Part shown: positions 16,495 through 25,674 of the stretch, in pieces
Layout of the letters: each line of letters starts with the position of its first letter
Numbering within the stretch: the first letter of the stretch is position 1
Assembly: GCF_014117445.1 (NCBI RefSeq)
Contig: NZ_CP059851.1
Coordinates: 558,001-622,000 of the forward strand
Source of the DNA: Sandaracinobacteroides saxicola
GTDB taxonomy: Bacteria; Pseudomonadota; Alphaproteobacteria; Sphingomonadales; Sphingomonadaceae
DNA length: 64,000 nucleotides
Reading direction: 5' to 3'
The notes under the pieces: model-generated
Told to the model about the DNA's origin: nothing
Seen by the model: the letters and a program-made list of their open reading frames with translations, nothing else
The model's database searches: none
Translations under genes and position numbers: made by a program

Positions 16495-17260
16495 ACGGCC
16501 AGGCTGGCGTGCCGGTCTGTATCGGCTGCTCGATCCCAGGGCGCGAAAACAACCGGGCCTCTCATGGTTGAACCGGTTGATTGTCGTCCTGATCGTCCTG
16601 GCGGCGACGCTTGCGGTCATAGATACGGAGACTGCGATATCGAACGCCCACCGGGCCTTTTTCGCGACAGCCGATCTGGTTTTTGCGCTGTTGTTCCTGC
16701 TCGAATATGTTGCCCGGCTATGGGTTGCGAAGGAGAATCCGCACTATGCCGGCAAGCGTTGGCCGGCGTTGCGCTATGCCCTTTCACCCGCGGCAATCAT
16801 CGACCTTCTGGCCATTCTGCCGACATTGCTAGCCTGGGCAGGGGGTGGGTTTGTGGTGCTCCGCCTGGTGCGCGTGATGCGGCTGGTGCGGCTGGCAAAG
16901 CTGGGGAGGTTCAGCAGGGCGTGGCTCTACATCTCGGAAGCTGTGTGGTCCCGACGCACGGAGTTGCAATTGACCTTGGCGTTCGGGCTGTCTGCCATGC
17001 TGCTCTCTGCGACCGCGTTATACTGGGCGGAAGGGCAGGTTCAGCCCGACAAGTTCGGCAGCATTCCGCGCGCGCTCTGGTGGTCTGTCGTCACGCTGAC
17101 GACGGTTGGCTATGGCGATGTTTACCCGGAGACTGTGGTGGGGAAGTTTGTTGCGGCGGTGGTTGCCATCATTGCCATCGGGTTGATCGCGCTGCCGACG
17201 GGGATACTGGCGGCTGCTTTCAGCGAGGCGGTGCAACGGCACAAGGATGACGAGCGGTGA
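16484..17260 (+). CDS. voltage-gated potassium channel family protein
   Basis: 258 residues with six hydrophobic segments. An S4-like helix carries regular Arg residues (RLVRVMRLVRLAKLGR, about 126-141), and the selectivity filter is TLTTVGYGDVYP between S5 and S6. This is the KvAP/Kch-type ion transporter family in the inner membrane. The ATG lies inside the end of the DUF4236 gene (11 bp overlap), so the two are probably co-translated. GC is lower than the chromosomal neighbours. Confidence 0.9.
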   Translation: MASERPGWRAGLYRLLDPRARKQPGLSWLNRLIVVLIVLAATLAVIDTETAISNAHRAFFATADLVFALLFLLEYVARLWVAKENPHYAGKRWPALRYALSPAAIIDLLAILPTLLAWAGGGFVVLRLVRVMRLVRLAKLGRFSRAWLYISEAVWSRRTELQLTLAFGLSAMLLSATALYWAEGQVQPDKFGSIPRALWWSVVTLTTVGYGDVYPETVVGKFVAAVVAIIAIGLIALPTGILAAAFSEAVQRHKDDER

Positions 17261-17299
17261 GCATCCGGAAGCGGCACCCACTGTAGCGAGGATGACGCG

Positions 17300-17451
17300 T
17301 ACCCACCCCTGCTCGCTGGCGCGAGTCGCCCCTCCCGCTCTCCGCTGCGCGGGGCAGGAGGGGTGTCGTTCCCTCACCCTCCCAGCCTGCGGCTGGGCCG
17401 CTGACGCTTTGCGTCGTCTTCGACTCCCCTCTCCCGAAAGCGGGAGAGGGG
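17300..17451. repeat. intergenic hairpin-rich repeat block
   Basis: Between the convergent channel and CN-hydrolase genes lie consecutive GC-rich inverted repeats: one around CCCCTCCCGC...GCAGGAGGGG and the strong hairpin at 17426-17451. The look is of intergenic repeat elements found in many copies in proteobacterial genomes; copy number cannot be checked here. No reading frame is convincing. Confidence 0.45.
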
Positions 17452-17459
17452 TTTTATTT
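17426..17459 (+). terminator. intrinsic terminator after the channel gene
   Basis: CCCCTCTCCCG (17426-17436), loop AAAG, CGGGAGAGGGG (17441-17451), then TTTTATTT. It is an 11 bp perfect stem with a T-rich tail on the plus strand. On the minus strand it has no T-run, so it would serve the channel gene better than the CN-hydrolase operon. Confidence 0.75.
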
Positions 17460-18593
17460 CCAGCGGCTCTTGTCGGCGAGGAAGCGTTTGGCGTCCTGGC
17501 CGTCCGTCGGCAGGTAGGTGGCGAAGAGGTTGGCGGGGTGGCGGCTGCGGTAGGCCTCATATTCCTTCAGGATGAGGTCGGTGTGAACGTTGGGCTGGCG
17601 GTGGCGGGCGCGGAAGGCGCGGATGGGAATGGTGGCGCCGACCAGTTCCTCGGCCTGGGTTTCGGCCATCTGCACCACCTTGCCGTCCGGGCCGTAGAGC
17701 GCGCTGCCGCCGCCGCCCGCGGCCTCGAAGAATTTGCCGATGCCGGGCGAGATGCTGTTGTTGCAGATCGCGACATAGACGCCGTTATAGAAGGCGCTGG
17801 CGGCGATATCGAGGTCGGAGAAGCCGCCGGATGCCGTCCGCAGGATGATCTCCCCGCCCTTCATCGCCATGGCGCGGATATATTCGAACTCGCGCTGCGT
17901 GCTGCTGGTGCAGAGGTTGCCCAGCGGCGTGCGGGTGACGGGGACAACGGCGTCCCAGCCATACATTTCGACATAGCGGTCGAGCACGTCGTGGATGGTG
18001 GTGGTGAACAGCTCGAAGCCGACGAACACGCCCTTGATGTTGCGGGCCTTCCAATGCTTGTCGAGGATCCGGCCGTCGGGGCCGATGATGAAGGTGATCG
18101 ACAGCAAGTGGTTGGGCCAGGCGGGTTCTTTTGCGTAGCTGCCGAAGACGATCATGCAGTTATATTGTTTGGCCTTTTTGCCGATGGCGGCGACTTCGGG
18201 GCCGTCGACATCGATGGCGACGCGCAAGGCTTCCTTGCGGCCCCACTCATAGCTCCAGCCGGTGAGGGGGAATTCGTGGAAGAAAAGGATGTCGCGGCGG
18301 CCGCCATAGGCCTGGGCGGCGTCGATCAGGTCGAGCATGTGGGCAAGGTTTTCGGCGCGGCCCTTTTCCGGCGATGCCGCGTCGATGGGGCGGACGCGGG
18401 TCTGGCAGATGCCGAGGCTGACCGAGTCCTGCGCGAGGGGGACGGTGGCGTAGGTGCCGTCGGGGATGAGGGTGGTGGTGTCCGGCCCCTTGCCCATGGC
18501 GGCCATGGCGGGAACGGCGGCCAGCCCGGCGACCCCGAGCGCGCCGGTATGGAACAGGGCACGACGGCTGATTTCAGCGAGACTTTTGTCCAT
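17454..18593 (-). CDS. Tat-exported carbon-nitrogen hydrolase (nitrilase superfamily)
   Basis: 379 residues. The N-terminus has a twin-arginine signal (SRRALFHTG, then a hydrophobic stretch to AAMGKG), so the enzyme likely acts in the periplasm. The nitrilase triad is visible: Glu in FFHEFPLTGW, Lys in DKHWKARNIKG and Cys in GNLCTSSTQREF. Members cleave nitriles, amides or ureido groups; substrate unknown. It is the last gene of a six-gene minus operon, 3 bp after the epimerase gene, next to an amine oxidase. Periplasmic nitrilase relatives are uncommon. Confidence 0.83.
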   Translation of the reverse strand: MDKSLAEISRRALFHTGALGVAGLAAVPAMAAMGKGPDTTTLIPDGTYATVPLAQDSVSLGICQTRVRPIDAASPEKGRAENLAHMLDLIDAAQAYGGRRDILFFHEFPLTGWSYEWGRKEALRVAIDVDGPEVAAIGKKAKQYNCMIVFGSYAKEPAWPNHLLSITFIIGPDGRILDKHWKARNIKGVFVGFELFTTTIHDVLDRYVEMYGWDAVVPVTRTPLGNLCTSSTQREFEYIRAMAMKGGEIILRTASGGFSDLDIAASAFYNGVYVAICNNSISPGIGKFFEAAGGGGSALYGPDGKVVQMAETQAEELVGATIPIRAFRARHRQPNVHTDLILKEYEAYRSRHPANLFATYLPTDGQDAKRFLADKSRWK

Positions 18594-18596
18594 CGG

Positions 18597-19592
18597 TCAT
18601 CCTTTCATGGCGAGGTCAATGTGGCCATCCTCGGCGGCATAGTCGAACAGGTCGAACGGATAGGCGGCCAGCGGCGGAAAGGCCTCCCGCCAGTCGGTGG
18701 TTTGGGCCATGAGCCAGTCGAGGCCGGGGCCGACCGTTGCCGCATAGCTCAAGGGCGCTTCTGCTCCCAATGTGACGCCTTCATCCGCAACGACCTTGGG
18801 CCCGGGAACGCACCAGGGATGATAGCCGACCGCGCCGCGCGGGCTGCCGGCAAGCGGGACGACGCGTACCTGCCGGCCCAGATGCCGGGCGATGATGCCG
18901 ACCAGCCCGGCGGCATCGGGGCAGTCGGCGTCCGCGACGTTGGCGATAGTGACTCCGCGACGGCCGATGGCTGCCTCCACCACCGCCGCGATGCGGCTGG
19001 TTGCGGTGGGCTGGAAGCGGCTTGTGCCGTCAAACGCGAGCGGGATGCGCGGACGCCCGTCGCGCAAGCGCTTCACGACCCACCATTCGCGCGGATGACG
19101 GCTGAAGGGCCCGTGGATCGCGCAGGGGCGCAGGATGACGATGGACGGGTGGGCACTGTCCGCCAGTGCCTGCTCCATCGCGATCTTGCGGGTGGAATAG
19201 GTTGCCGGCCCGGCTGACACCGTCGGCTGCTGGCTGCTGATCGGCACGGGGAAGTCGGGAAAACCGGTGACCCGCGCTTCGTCCAGCGTCCGGCCCGCCG
19301 CATCGCGATAGACGCTGGCCGACGAGATCGCCATGAGTGTCCCGACATCGCCGGCGACGTCCAGCATCGGCCGGGTGTCCGCCGCGTCGAAGGCGACGGT
19401 GTTGAGCAAAAGGTCCACGCCACCGGCGAGGGCCGGCCGGAGGTCAGGCCCGTCCAGCAGGTGCAGGCGCACGCCCGGTGGCACCACGGCCGGGCTGCGG
19501 TTGGCGACGGTTACGCTGGTGCCCGCCGCCATCAGGCGCGACGCGACCGCCACGCCGATCTGGCCTGCGCCGATGATGAGCGCGCGTCGCAC
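18597..19592 (-). CDS. NAD-dependent epimerase/dehydratase family protein
   Basis: About 331 residues. It has the Rossmann motif IIGAGQIG at residues 6-13, SSASVYR around the active-site Ser and YSTRKIAMEQ, the YxxxK of extended SDRs. The GTG at 19592 lies only 5 bp after the DUF1838 stop and lacks a clear ribosome site, so reinitiation is likely. A longer frame exists upstream inside DUF1838 but gives no sensible N-terminus. It has no signal peptide, unlike its operon partners. Confidence 0.78.
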   Translation of the reverse strand: MRRALIIGAGQIGVAVASRLMAAGTSVTVANRSPAVVPPGVRLHLLDGPDLRPALAGGVDLLLNTVAFDAADTRPMLDVAGDVGTLMAISSASVYRDAAGRTLDEARVTGFPDFPVPISSQQPTVSAGPATYSTRKIAMEQALADSAHPSIVILRPCAIHGPFSRHPREWWVVKRLRDGRPRIPLAFDGTSRFQPTATSRIAAVVEAAIGRRGVTIANVADADCPDAAGLVGIIARHLGRQVRVVPLAGSPRGAVGYHPWCVPGPKVVADEGVTLGAEAPLSYAATVGPGLDWLMAQTTDWREAFPPLAAYPFDLFDYAAEDGHIDLAMKG

Positions 19593-19597
19593 GATCG

Positions 19598-20497
19598 TCA
19601 GCCCGCTCGCGTCGCTTTCTCCCCTGAAGGAGAGGGAAACTCGAGCGGGTCGGTGAGGATGCCGGGGTGTTCGGCGTTGCATTGGGCGACGAAGGCGGGG
19701 GGCAGGTCGGCGAGGCGGGACATTTTGGTGCCGTCGCTTTTCCAGAGTTGGGCGCCTTTTTGTTCGGGGGGGTTTTTCAGCCAGGTCTGGAACTCGGTCT
19801 GGCTGGTCCAGCTGCTGGTGGCTGGAATGCTGGTGAGGCGCGGGTTCAGCAGGTCGCGGGTGAGCATGACCCAGGTGTCGAGCGTCATTTCGGTGCGGGC
19901 CTGGGTGGCGCCCTTCGGCGTCCAGCGGGTGAAGGCGGCGCGGCTGACCCAGGTCTTGTCGCCGATGGTGGTGAACTCAAGCTCGGTGGGGCGGTTGAAG
20001 ACCGTGGATTCCATGGTGAAATTGGCGCTCACCTTGGGGCCGTTGGGGGTGAGCGTGCCGCCGCCGATGCCGCCGCGGAAGGGCGGAACGGGGACGGTCT
20101 GCCCGGTGTAGGGGTTGCGCCATTCCTTGAGATAGGCGCCGGTCGCGGGGTCGGTGTAGAAGAGCCAGCTGCGGCTGACGGTCTCGATGTCGCCGTTGGG
20201 GAGCTCGCGGGTGCGGCTGACGCTGGCGCCCTCGTAATCATAGAGCCGCTTGCCATAGTCGGGGATGGGGAGGCCGGCGCCGGGGTTGAGGCCGAAGACG
20301 CGGCCCTTCGAGTAGCCGAACTGCACCTTGCCGCTGAGGTCGTTCTGCAGGCGGGCGAGCGTGAGCATGTTGAAGCGGGGATCCTTCGGATCGAAGGTGG
20401 CGCGGCTGGCGGCATCGGCGCGGACGCTGAGGCCGGCGGTGGCGGCCAGCGTGAGGAGCCCGGTGGTGGCGACGAACTGGCGACGGTTGGCAAGCAT
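19598..20497 (-). CDS. DUF1838 family protein with Tat-type signal
   Basis: 299 residues. The N-terminus NRRQFVATTGLLTLAATAGLSV is a twin-arginine signal with cleavage near ADA. The mature part resembles the DUF1838 family, uncharacterised proteins often found in sphingomonad catabolic clusters; the many Trp/Tyr and the pattern LPNGDIETVSRSWLFYTDP support this. The ATG at 20497 has AAAGGT upstream; the longer frame is rejected. It sits between the amine oxidase (10 bp) and the epimerase (5 bp). Confidence 0.7.
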   Translation of the reverse strand: MLANRRQFVATTGLLTLAATAGLSVRADAASRATFDPKDPRFNMLTLARLQNDLSGKVQFGYSKGRVFGLNPGAGLPIPDYGKRLYDYEGASVSRTRELPNGDIETVSRSWLFYTDPATGAYLKEWRNPYTGQTVPVPPFRGGIGGGTLTPNGPKVSANFTMESTVFNRPTELEFTTIGDKTWVSRAAFTRWTPKGATQARTEMTLDTWVMLTRDLLNPRLTSIPATSSWTSQTEFQTWLKNPPEQKGAQLWKSDGTKMSRLADLPPAFVAQCNAEHPGILTDPLEFPSPSGEKATRAG

Positions 20498-20507
20498 GGC
20501 GGACCTT

Positions 20508-21935
20508 TCAGGCGGAGAGGATTTCGAGCGCGGCGCGTTGGCCGGATTCGAAGGCACCCTCCATGCCGCGCGCGACTTCGGAGGTGTGTTCGCCGGCGAA
20601 GTGGAGGCGGCCCCAGGCTTTGCCGATCTCGTTGGCGAAGGCGCGGACCTGGCCGGGTGCCCAGCAGGCGTAGGCGCCGCCGGCGAAGGGGTCGCGGGCC
20701 CAGCTGACGACCTTCACCGGGGTCAGCGCGCCTTTTGCCGCGGGGCGGATGCGCATGAGGTCTTCGAGGACGGCCTGGGCGGCGGCCGCCGGTTCCATCC
20801 GGTCGAGGCGGTCGGCGGCGAACCCGCTGACGAAGGCGACGAAGCTGGTGATGACGCTGGGGTCGGGACCATAGCGCAGGCCGATGAAGCGGCCGGCCAG
20901 CGTGTCCGTCCACATGCCCGTGGGCAGGCCGTCCGCCTCCCAGAACTTGCGCGTGGGAACGTAATGGACCTGGAAGACGCGGTTGTAGGGCAGCTGGTCG
21001 ATGCCGGCCTGCTGCTTGGCGGGCGGGGCGGGATCGAGGCTGATGAGCCGGAGCGCGGTGGCGGGGAGCGCGATCAGGGCACGCTTGGCGGTGACCTTGC
21101 CGCCGTCCTGCAGGGTGACTTCGACGCCGGTGGCGCTGCTTGCGATGCGGCGGACGACGGCATCGGTGCGGACGGGGTTTTTCAGCGCCTTGGCCATGGC
21201 TTCGGGCAGGCGCTGGTTGCCGCCCTGAATCGCGAAGGTGCCGGGGCCGGCGGCGGACATCAGCTCGGCATTGCGGAAGATGTGGAACCACATCATGGCG
21301 GAGAGGTCGTGCGCGCTGTTGGCGTAGCTGGGGTTGGTGGCGTAGGCGAGGCGAAGCGCCTCGTCGCTCCAGCCCTTGGCTGCGAGGAAGTCGGCGACGG
21401 AGACATCATATTGCGCGAAGGCGGGGTCGCGCCAGGCGGCGGCCTCGGGCAGCGGCTGGTAGGGGCGCAGGCCGGTGAAGCCCATCAGCCAGGGGGCGCG
21501 TTTGCGGAGATCGCCGGTATAGGGGTTGAGCTTGTGGCCTTCCCATTGCGCGAGGCGGATGTTCTCGCCGCGCAGGTGGATGAGGGTGTTGTCGGTGCCG
21601 AATTCGGTGCGGTTGCGGACATCGACGAGGTTGACGCCGAGGGTCTTGGCGCGGTCGACCAGGCGGGCGTAGCCGCTGCCGATGCCGTTGCCGCCGGCCT
21701 CCGGGTGGCCATCGACATCATCGAGCGTGTAGAGGCGGCCGCCGACGCGCTTTTTCGCCTCGAGGACGAGGACACGCTGGCCCTGTTCCTGCAGGGTGAG
21801 CGCGGCCTCCAGACCCGAGAGGCCGGCGCCGATGACGACGGTGTCGACAGCGTCACTGGCGCGGGCGCCGGTGGGGAGCATCGCGGCGGCGGTGGCGGCG
21901 GCCGCCAGTTTCAGCGTGTCGCGGCGGTCGAGCAT
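20508..21935 (-). CDS. Tat-type flavin monoamine oxidase family protein
   Basis: 475 residues. A Tat-like signal (DRRDTLKLAAAATAAA) ends near ARASDA. The FAD-binding motif VVIGAGLSGLEAALTLQEQG and EAKKRVGGRL follow, and the C-terminal FAD contact is RLHFAGEHTS. Such enzymes oxidise amines, or sometimes polyene substrates, using FAD. A periplasmic location fits the c-type cytochrome in the adjacent operon as electron acceptor, though that link is inferred. Gap of 3 bp to the upstream gene. Confidence 0.85.
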   Translation of the reverse strand: MLDRRDTLKLAAAATAAAMLPTGARASDAVDTVVIGAGLSGLEAALTLQEQGQRVLVLEAKKRVGGRLYTLDDVDGHPEAGGNGIGSGYARLVDRAKTLGVNLVDVRNRTEFGTDNTLIHLRGENIRLAQWEGHKLNPYTGDLRKRAPWLMGFTGLRPYQPLPEAAAWRDPAFAQYDVSVADFLAAKGWSDEALRLAYATNPSYANSAHDLSAMMWFHIFRNAELMSAAGPGTFAIQGGNQRLPEAMAKALKNPVRTDAVVRRIASSATGVEVTLQDGGKVTAKRALIALPATALRLISLDPAPPAKQQAGIDQLPYNRVFQVHYVPTRKFWEADGLPTGMWTDTLAGRFIGLRYGPDPSVITSFVAFVSGFAADRLDRMEPAAAAQAVLEDLMRIRPAAKGALTPVKVVSWARDPFAGGAYACWAPGQVRAFANEIGKAWGRLHFAGEHTSEVARGMEGAFESGQRAALEILSA

Positions 21936-21938
21936 GGT

Positions 21939-22817
21939 TCAGAACTCCGGTTTCGCGTCTTTCAGGGGCACCATGGCGCAATTGGCGAGCAGCTGCTTGA
22001 GGTTCATGCCGATGCGCTGCGCCTTGGGTTCGCCAAAGACATAGGCGAGCTCCTTCGAACCGCCGTCGGCGGCGATTTCGGCGATGTACAGGGTGAGCGA
22101 GTTGCGGGTGAAGACGCCAGGCGCGTTGTTGTAGGCCCAGGCGACGTTGCGCAGGCGGAGTTCGAGCGTGCGCGGCGGGGTTTCATGCGTGTCGAAGCGG
22201 GCGCTGCCGCCCTGGTCGGGGACGGTGAAGGGGCCGAAGCGCTTGAAGGGGATGGCGCGGCCACCGCCGACGCCGGGGATGTCGACATAGCAGGTGAAGG
22301 CGCGGGATTTCAGGTAGCGGGTGGCGCGGGCGGGCGACGGGCCGAGGAGGATGGTGCGCTCGCCGATATCGAGGAACAGGGGGGCGCGGCAGCCCGGGCC
22401 GGTGCTGCCGGTGAAGCTGGCGGCGGCGCGGGTCAGCAGCAGGTCGCAACCGGGGGCATCGTCGCGCGCCAGGCGCACGCCCTCTGGGGTGGCGGTGAAG
22501 CGCCAGCGTGTGGATGGGGCGCCGGCGACGCTGGCGCGCAGGGCGAGCAGATCGGTGGTGGCCAGCCGTTCCAGCGTCAGGTCGCGGCGGGGAAAGTCCA
22601 CGGCGTCCCGCTCATTGCCGCCCTCCCGCCGCTGTCGCCCCTCGAAATAGGCCTGCTCGATGCTGTCCCAGCGGCTGTCGCCGGCGAACCAGGCGCCGAG
22701 CACCATCAGGTCGCGCTGGGCGGGGAGCTGGTCGGTGCCCTGGGCGTGCGCGGCCGAAAAAGAAAGGGCGGCGAGGATGATCCCCGCCGCCCCGATGACT
22801 GGCCTGATGGGGTGCAT
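21939..22817 (-). CDS. secreted protein with CpcT/CpeT-like features
   Basis: 292 residues with a Sec signal ending at SAAHAQG. The segment LMVLGAWFAGDSRWDSIEQAYFEG, then GCDLLLTR with FTGSTGPGCR, faintly recalls the CpcT/CpeT bilin-lyase barrel family, whose non-cyanobacterial members have unknown roles. This resemblance is weak and from memory; secreted protein of unknown function is the safe reading. Its ATG shares a base with the receptor stop (TGATG), so it is translated together with the TonB-dependent receptor. Confidence 0.6.
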   Translation of the reverse strand: MHPIRPVIGAAGIILAALSFSAAHAQGTDQLPAQRDLMVLGAWFAGDSRWDSIEQAYFEGRQRREGGNERDAVDFPRRDLTLERLATTDLLALRASVAGAPSTRWRFTATPEGVRLARDDAPGCDLLLTRAAASFTGSTGPGCRAPLFLDIGERTILLGPSPARATRYLKSRAFTCYVDIPGVGGGRAIPFKRFGPFTVPDQGGSARFDTHETPPRTLELRLRNVAWAYNNAPGVFTRNSLTLYIAEIAADGGSKELAYVFGEPKAQRIGMNLKQLLANCAMVPLKDAKPEF

Positions 22818-25510
22818 CAGAATTTGTAGGCCGCGGTGACGCCGAAGTTGCGCAGGCGCGGCGCGGTGACGGCGAAATCGCGCAGGTTGGCGCTGCTGAC
22901 GTTGACGCCGCCGAGGTTCGCCGTCGCCTCGCCGGGGCGGAGCGCCGGGCGGAAATAGGTCTGGCGGTTGTCGATCGAGCGCAGGATGTCCACCGGCGTG
23001 CGGTCGTTGAGCGCGTTGGTCATGAAAGCGGTGATGCTGAAGCCATCGAACTCGACCCCGGCGCGCAGGCCGAGATTGTAGCTGTCGCCCGACCAGCCGA
23101 GGTTGTCGACCTGGATGTAGCGCTTGCTTTCATAGGCGAGGTTGGCGGTGAACAGCGCCTTGACCGTGTCGGTGATGGGCACGTTGATGGTGCCGCCCAG
23201 CGTGATCTGGTGCTTCGGCACGCGCGGCAGGCTGTTGCCGGCGGCGTTGCCGCGCGCGGCGAGCAGCGCGTTGACGGCGGCAAAGCGCGCCGGGGTGGCG
23301 GCGTTGAGCTGGGTCAGATAGCCCTGCGCATAGGTCAGGATCGGCGCGGTGCAGCGCGGATCGGGCGAGGCGCCGAGACAGGGCGCGAAGCTGGTCAGCC
23401 CGGTGCCGGCAAGCGACGGCGCGGGGATGAAGGCCGGCAGCGGCGCGGTGCTGTTCAGCGTGTTGATGTCCGCGGCGGTGATGTAGAGGTCGGCCTGGTC
23501 GTCGGCGACGAAGTCCCTGATCTTCGCATCCTGGAAGGCGTAGCCAAGGCGGAGTTCGAGCCAGTCGGTGACTTTCGCGCTGGATTCGAGCTCGAAGCCG
23601 CGGACGCGCGACTTGCCGACGTTGGAGGTGAAGCTGACCGAGCCGAGCACGCCGTCGCGGCGGGCGACCTGGATGGTCTGCGTCAGCTGCTGGTTCTTCC
23701 ATTCGATGTTGTAGGCGGCGACGTTGACGGTGACGCGGCGGTCCATGAACTGGGTCTTGGCGCCGATTTCATAGTTCCAGCTCGATTCCTCGCGGAAGGT
23801 GTCGAGGCCGAGGCCGACGAGGCGGGCGACTTCGCTGTCTTCATAGAGCGCCGAATAGACGCCGCTGTTGAAGCCGCCGGGCTTGTTGCCGCGCGCGACG
23901 ACGCCATAGAGCATGACGTCGTCGGTCGCCTTCCAGTTGACGGTGAAGCGCGGCAGGAAGCTCTTGTACTGCGCGACGCCCAGCGGCGCGACGATGGAGC
24001 GGGTGAAGGTCTGGCCGGCGACAACGGTGCTGCTGGTGCCCGACGTGGTCAGGTCCTCCACCTGGTAACGCGCCTCGGCCGATGCGGTCAGCGTGTCGGT
24101 GATGTCGACTTCGAGCTGGCCGAAGACGGCGCGGTTTTTGACGCTGCCCAGGAAGACCGAATTGCGGGTGAAGGGCACGGCGGGCGGCGGCGGGACGACG
24201 GCGGGCAGCGAGGCGCTGTAGTTGCCGGGCAAGTCCTTCTCCCGGTAATAATAGACGCCGGCGAGGCCGCGGACGCGGGATGCGGCGGGGGAGGCGACGC
24301 GGAATTCGAGCGTGTAATCCTTGGTGCCGCTGCGGTCGATGGTTTCGAAGCCGGGGGAGCGCAGGTCGCTGTAGTCCTGGTCGGTGGCGACGGTCTGGCG
24401 GCGGCGGTTGTAGGCGCCGGTGCCGGTCAGCGTCCAGTCGTTGAGGTCATATTCGACCTTCACATAGCTGCGCAGGATGTCGCGATTGAGCGCGTCATCG
24501 ATGCCGGCCTGGCGGAAGATGTTGCTGTTGAGCGCGAATTGCGTGGGCGTGTTGAGCTGGCCGCAATTATAGCCGCGGGCGCGGTTGTCGGCGACGGGAC
24601 GCAGCGCCGGCGCCGGGCCGAAGACGCCGGGGCGAAGGTTGGGCAGGAAACAGTTGAGCGCGTTGTTGTTGATGCCGAGCACGCCCGGCACCGCGGCGGT
24701 CTGGCCGGGCACCCAGTTCAGGCGGCCGATGGCATAGGCGCCGTCATTGTCCTGCGAGCGGCTGTAGCGGGCGGTGATGGTGAGATTTTCGGTTGGCGCC
24801 GCGCGCAGCGTGAGGCCGTAGGACAGCGATTTCTCGCGGCCCAGCTTCTCCTCCGGATCGACGAGGTTGGTGTATTGCCCGGCGAAGCGGTAGAATTTGG
24901 CATCCACGGACGCCCACAGCTTGTCGGTGATGAGCGGGCCGGAGACATAGCCGGTATATTCCTGCAGGCCGTCTTCCCCGAAAGTGACGGAGAGACGGCC
25001 GCGCGGCGTGTTGTCCGGCTGGCGGGTGATAAAGTTGATGGCGCCGGCGAAGGTGGCGCGGCCGAACAGCGCGGCCTGCGGGCCCTTGATGACCTCCACC
25101 CGTTCCAGATTGTCGAGGTTGAAGGCGCTGATCGAGCCGGTGAAGAAGATGCCGTCGACGAAGAAGGCGGCGTTGGGGTTGCCCTGGATGTTGGACATGC
25201 CGCGGATCACCGGGCGGTCGCCGTTGCGGCCGAAGGCCTGGCGGAAGCTGAGGCCGGGGGTCTGCTGCGCGATGTCGGCGATCGACTTGATGCCCTGCTC
25301 CTCGATCCGGCTGGCGGTGAAGGCGCTGATGGCAAGCGGCACCTCCTGCAGGTTTTCCGCGCGCTTGCGGGCGGTGACGATGATCTCCTCCACATCGGCC
25401 TCGGCGACCGTGGGGGCGGGCGCCGCCTGGGCGAAAAGGGCGGTGCCGCCCAGCATGGAAAGCGCGAGGGCGGCGAGCGAAACCTGTGTGATGGTGCGCG
25501 GCGTGAGCAT
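22817..25510 (-). CDS. TonB-dependent receptor
   Basis: 897 residues, normal length. After a signal peptide ending near FAQAAP comes a TonB-box region (VEEIIVTARKRAENLQEVP) and a plug domain (IADIAQQTPGLSFRQAFGRNGDRPVIRGM, then VDGIFFTGS and VEVIKGPQAALFGRATFAGAINFITRQP). The barrel ends with the outer-membrane signature LRNFGVTAAYKF. It should import the substrate of this cluster. It is the first gene of a six-gene operon with a TGTCCGGACA site in its promoter. AGGGG precedes the ATG. Confidence 0.93.
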   Translation of the reverse strand: MLTPRTITQVSLAALALSMLGGTALFAQAAPAPTVAEADVEEIIVTARKRAENLQEVPLAISAFTASRIEEQGIKSIADIAQQTPGLSFRQAFGRNGDRPVIRGMSNIQGNPNAAFFVDGIFFTGSISAFNLDNLERVEVIKGPQAALFGRATFAGAINFITRQPDNTPRGRLSVTFGEDGLQEYTGYVSGPLITDKLWASVDAKFYRFAGQYTNLVDPEEKLGREKSLSYGLTLRAAPTENLTITARYSRSQDNDGAYAIGRLNWVPGQTAAVPGVLGINNNALNCFLPNLRPGVFGPAPALRPVADNRARGYNCGQLNTPTQFALNSNIFRQAGIDDALNRDILRSYVKVEYDLNDWTLTGTGAYNRRRQTVATDQDYSDLRSPGFETIDRSGTKDYTLEFRVASPAASRVRGLAGVYYYREKDLPGNYSASLPAVVPPPPAVPFTRNSVFLGSVKNRAVFGQLEVDITDTLTASAEARYQVEDLTTSGTSSTVVAGQTFTRSIVAPLGVAQYKSFLPRFTVNWKATDDVMLYGVVARGNKPGGFNSGVYSALYEDSEVARLVGLGLDTFREESSWNYEIGAKTQFMDRRVTVNVAAYNIEWKNQQLTQTIQVARRDGVLGSVSFTSNVGKSRVRGFELESSAKVTDWLELRLGYAFQDAKIRDFVADDQADLYITAADINTLNSTAPLPAFIPAPSLAGTGLTSFAPCLGASPDPRCTAPILTYAQGYLTQLNAATPARFAAVNALLAARGNAAGNSLPRVPKHQITLGGTINVPITDTVKALFTANLAYESKRYIQVDNLGWSGDSYNLGLRAGVEFDGFSITAFMTNALNDRTPVDILRSIDNRQTYFRPALRPGEATANLGGVNVSSANLRDFAVTAPRLRNFGVTAAYKF

Positions 25511-25558
25511 GATGGTCCCCTTTTTGCGGCCTTTGGCCTTTTTCCCTGACGGTGAAGT

Positions 25559-25594
25559 TGTCCGGACATTTCATCAGTCGCGCGCGCCCGTCAA
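25559..25594 (-). promoter_or_regulatory. receptor operon promoter with TGTCCGGACA operator
   Basis: On the minus strand TTGACG (25594-25589) and TGAAAT (25573-25568, spacing 15) are candidate boxes. The perfect 10 bp palindrome TGTCCGGACA (25559-25568) abuts the -10 and so would block polymerase if bound. The same palindrome lies at the start of the divergent MmgE operon beside the GntR gene, and TTGTCCGGACAT is common to both when aligned. Confidence 0.6.
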
Positions 25595-25674
25595 CGCGGG
25601 AGCAGGATTTTTTCATGAAAGCCGCAAAAAACAATCGCCGGGCGTTGCAGATATGCCGCAGCGGGAAAGAAAAC

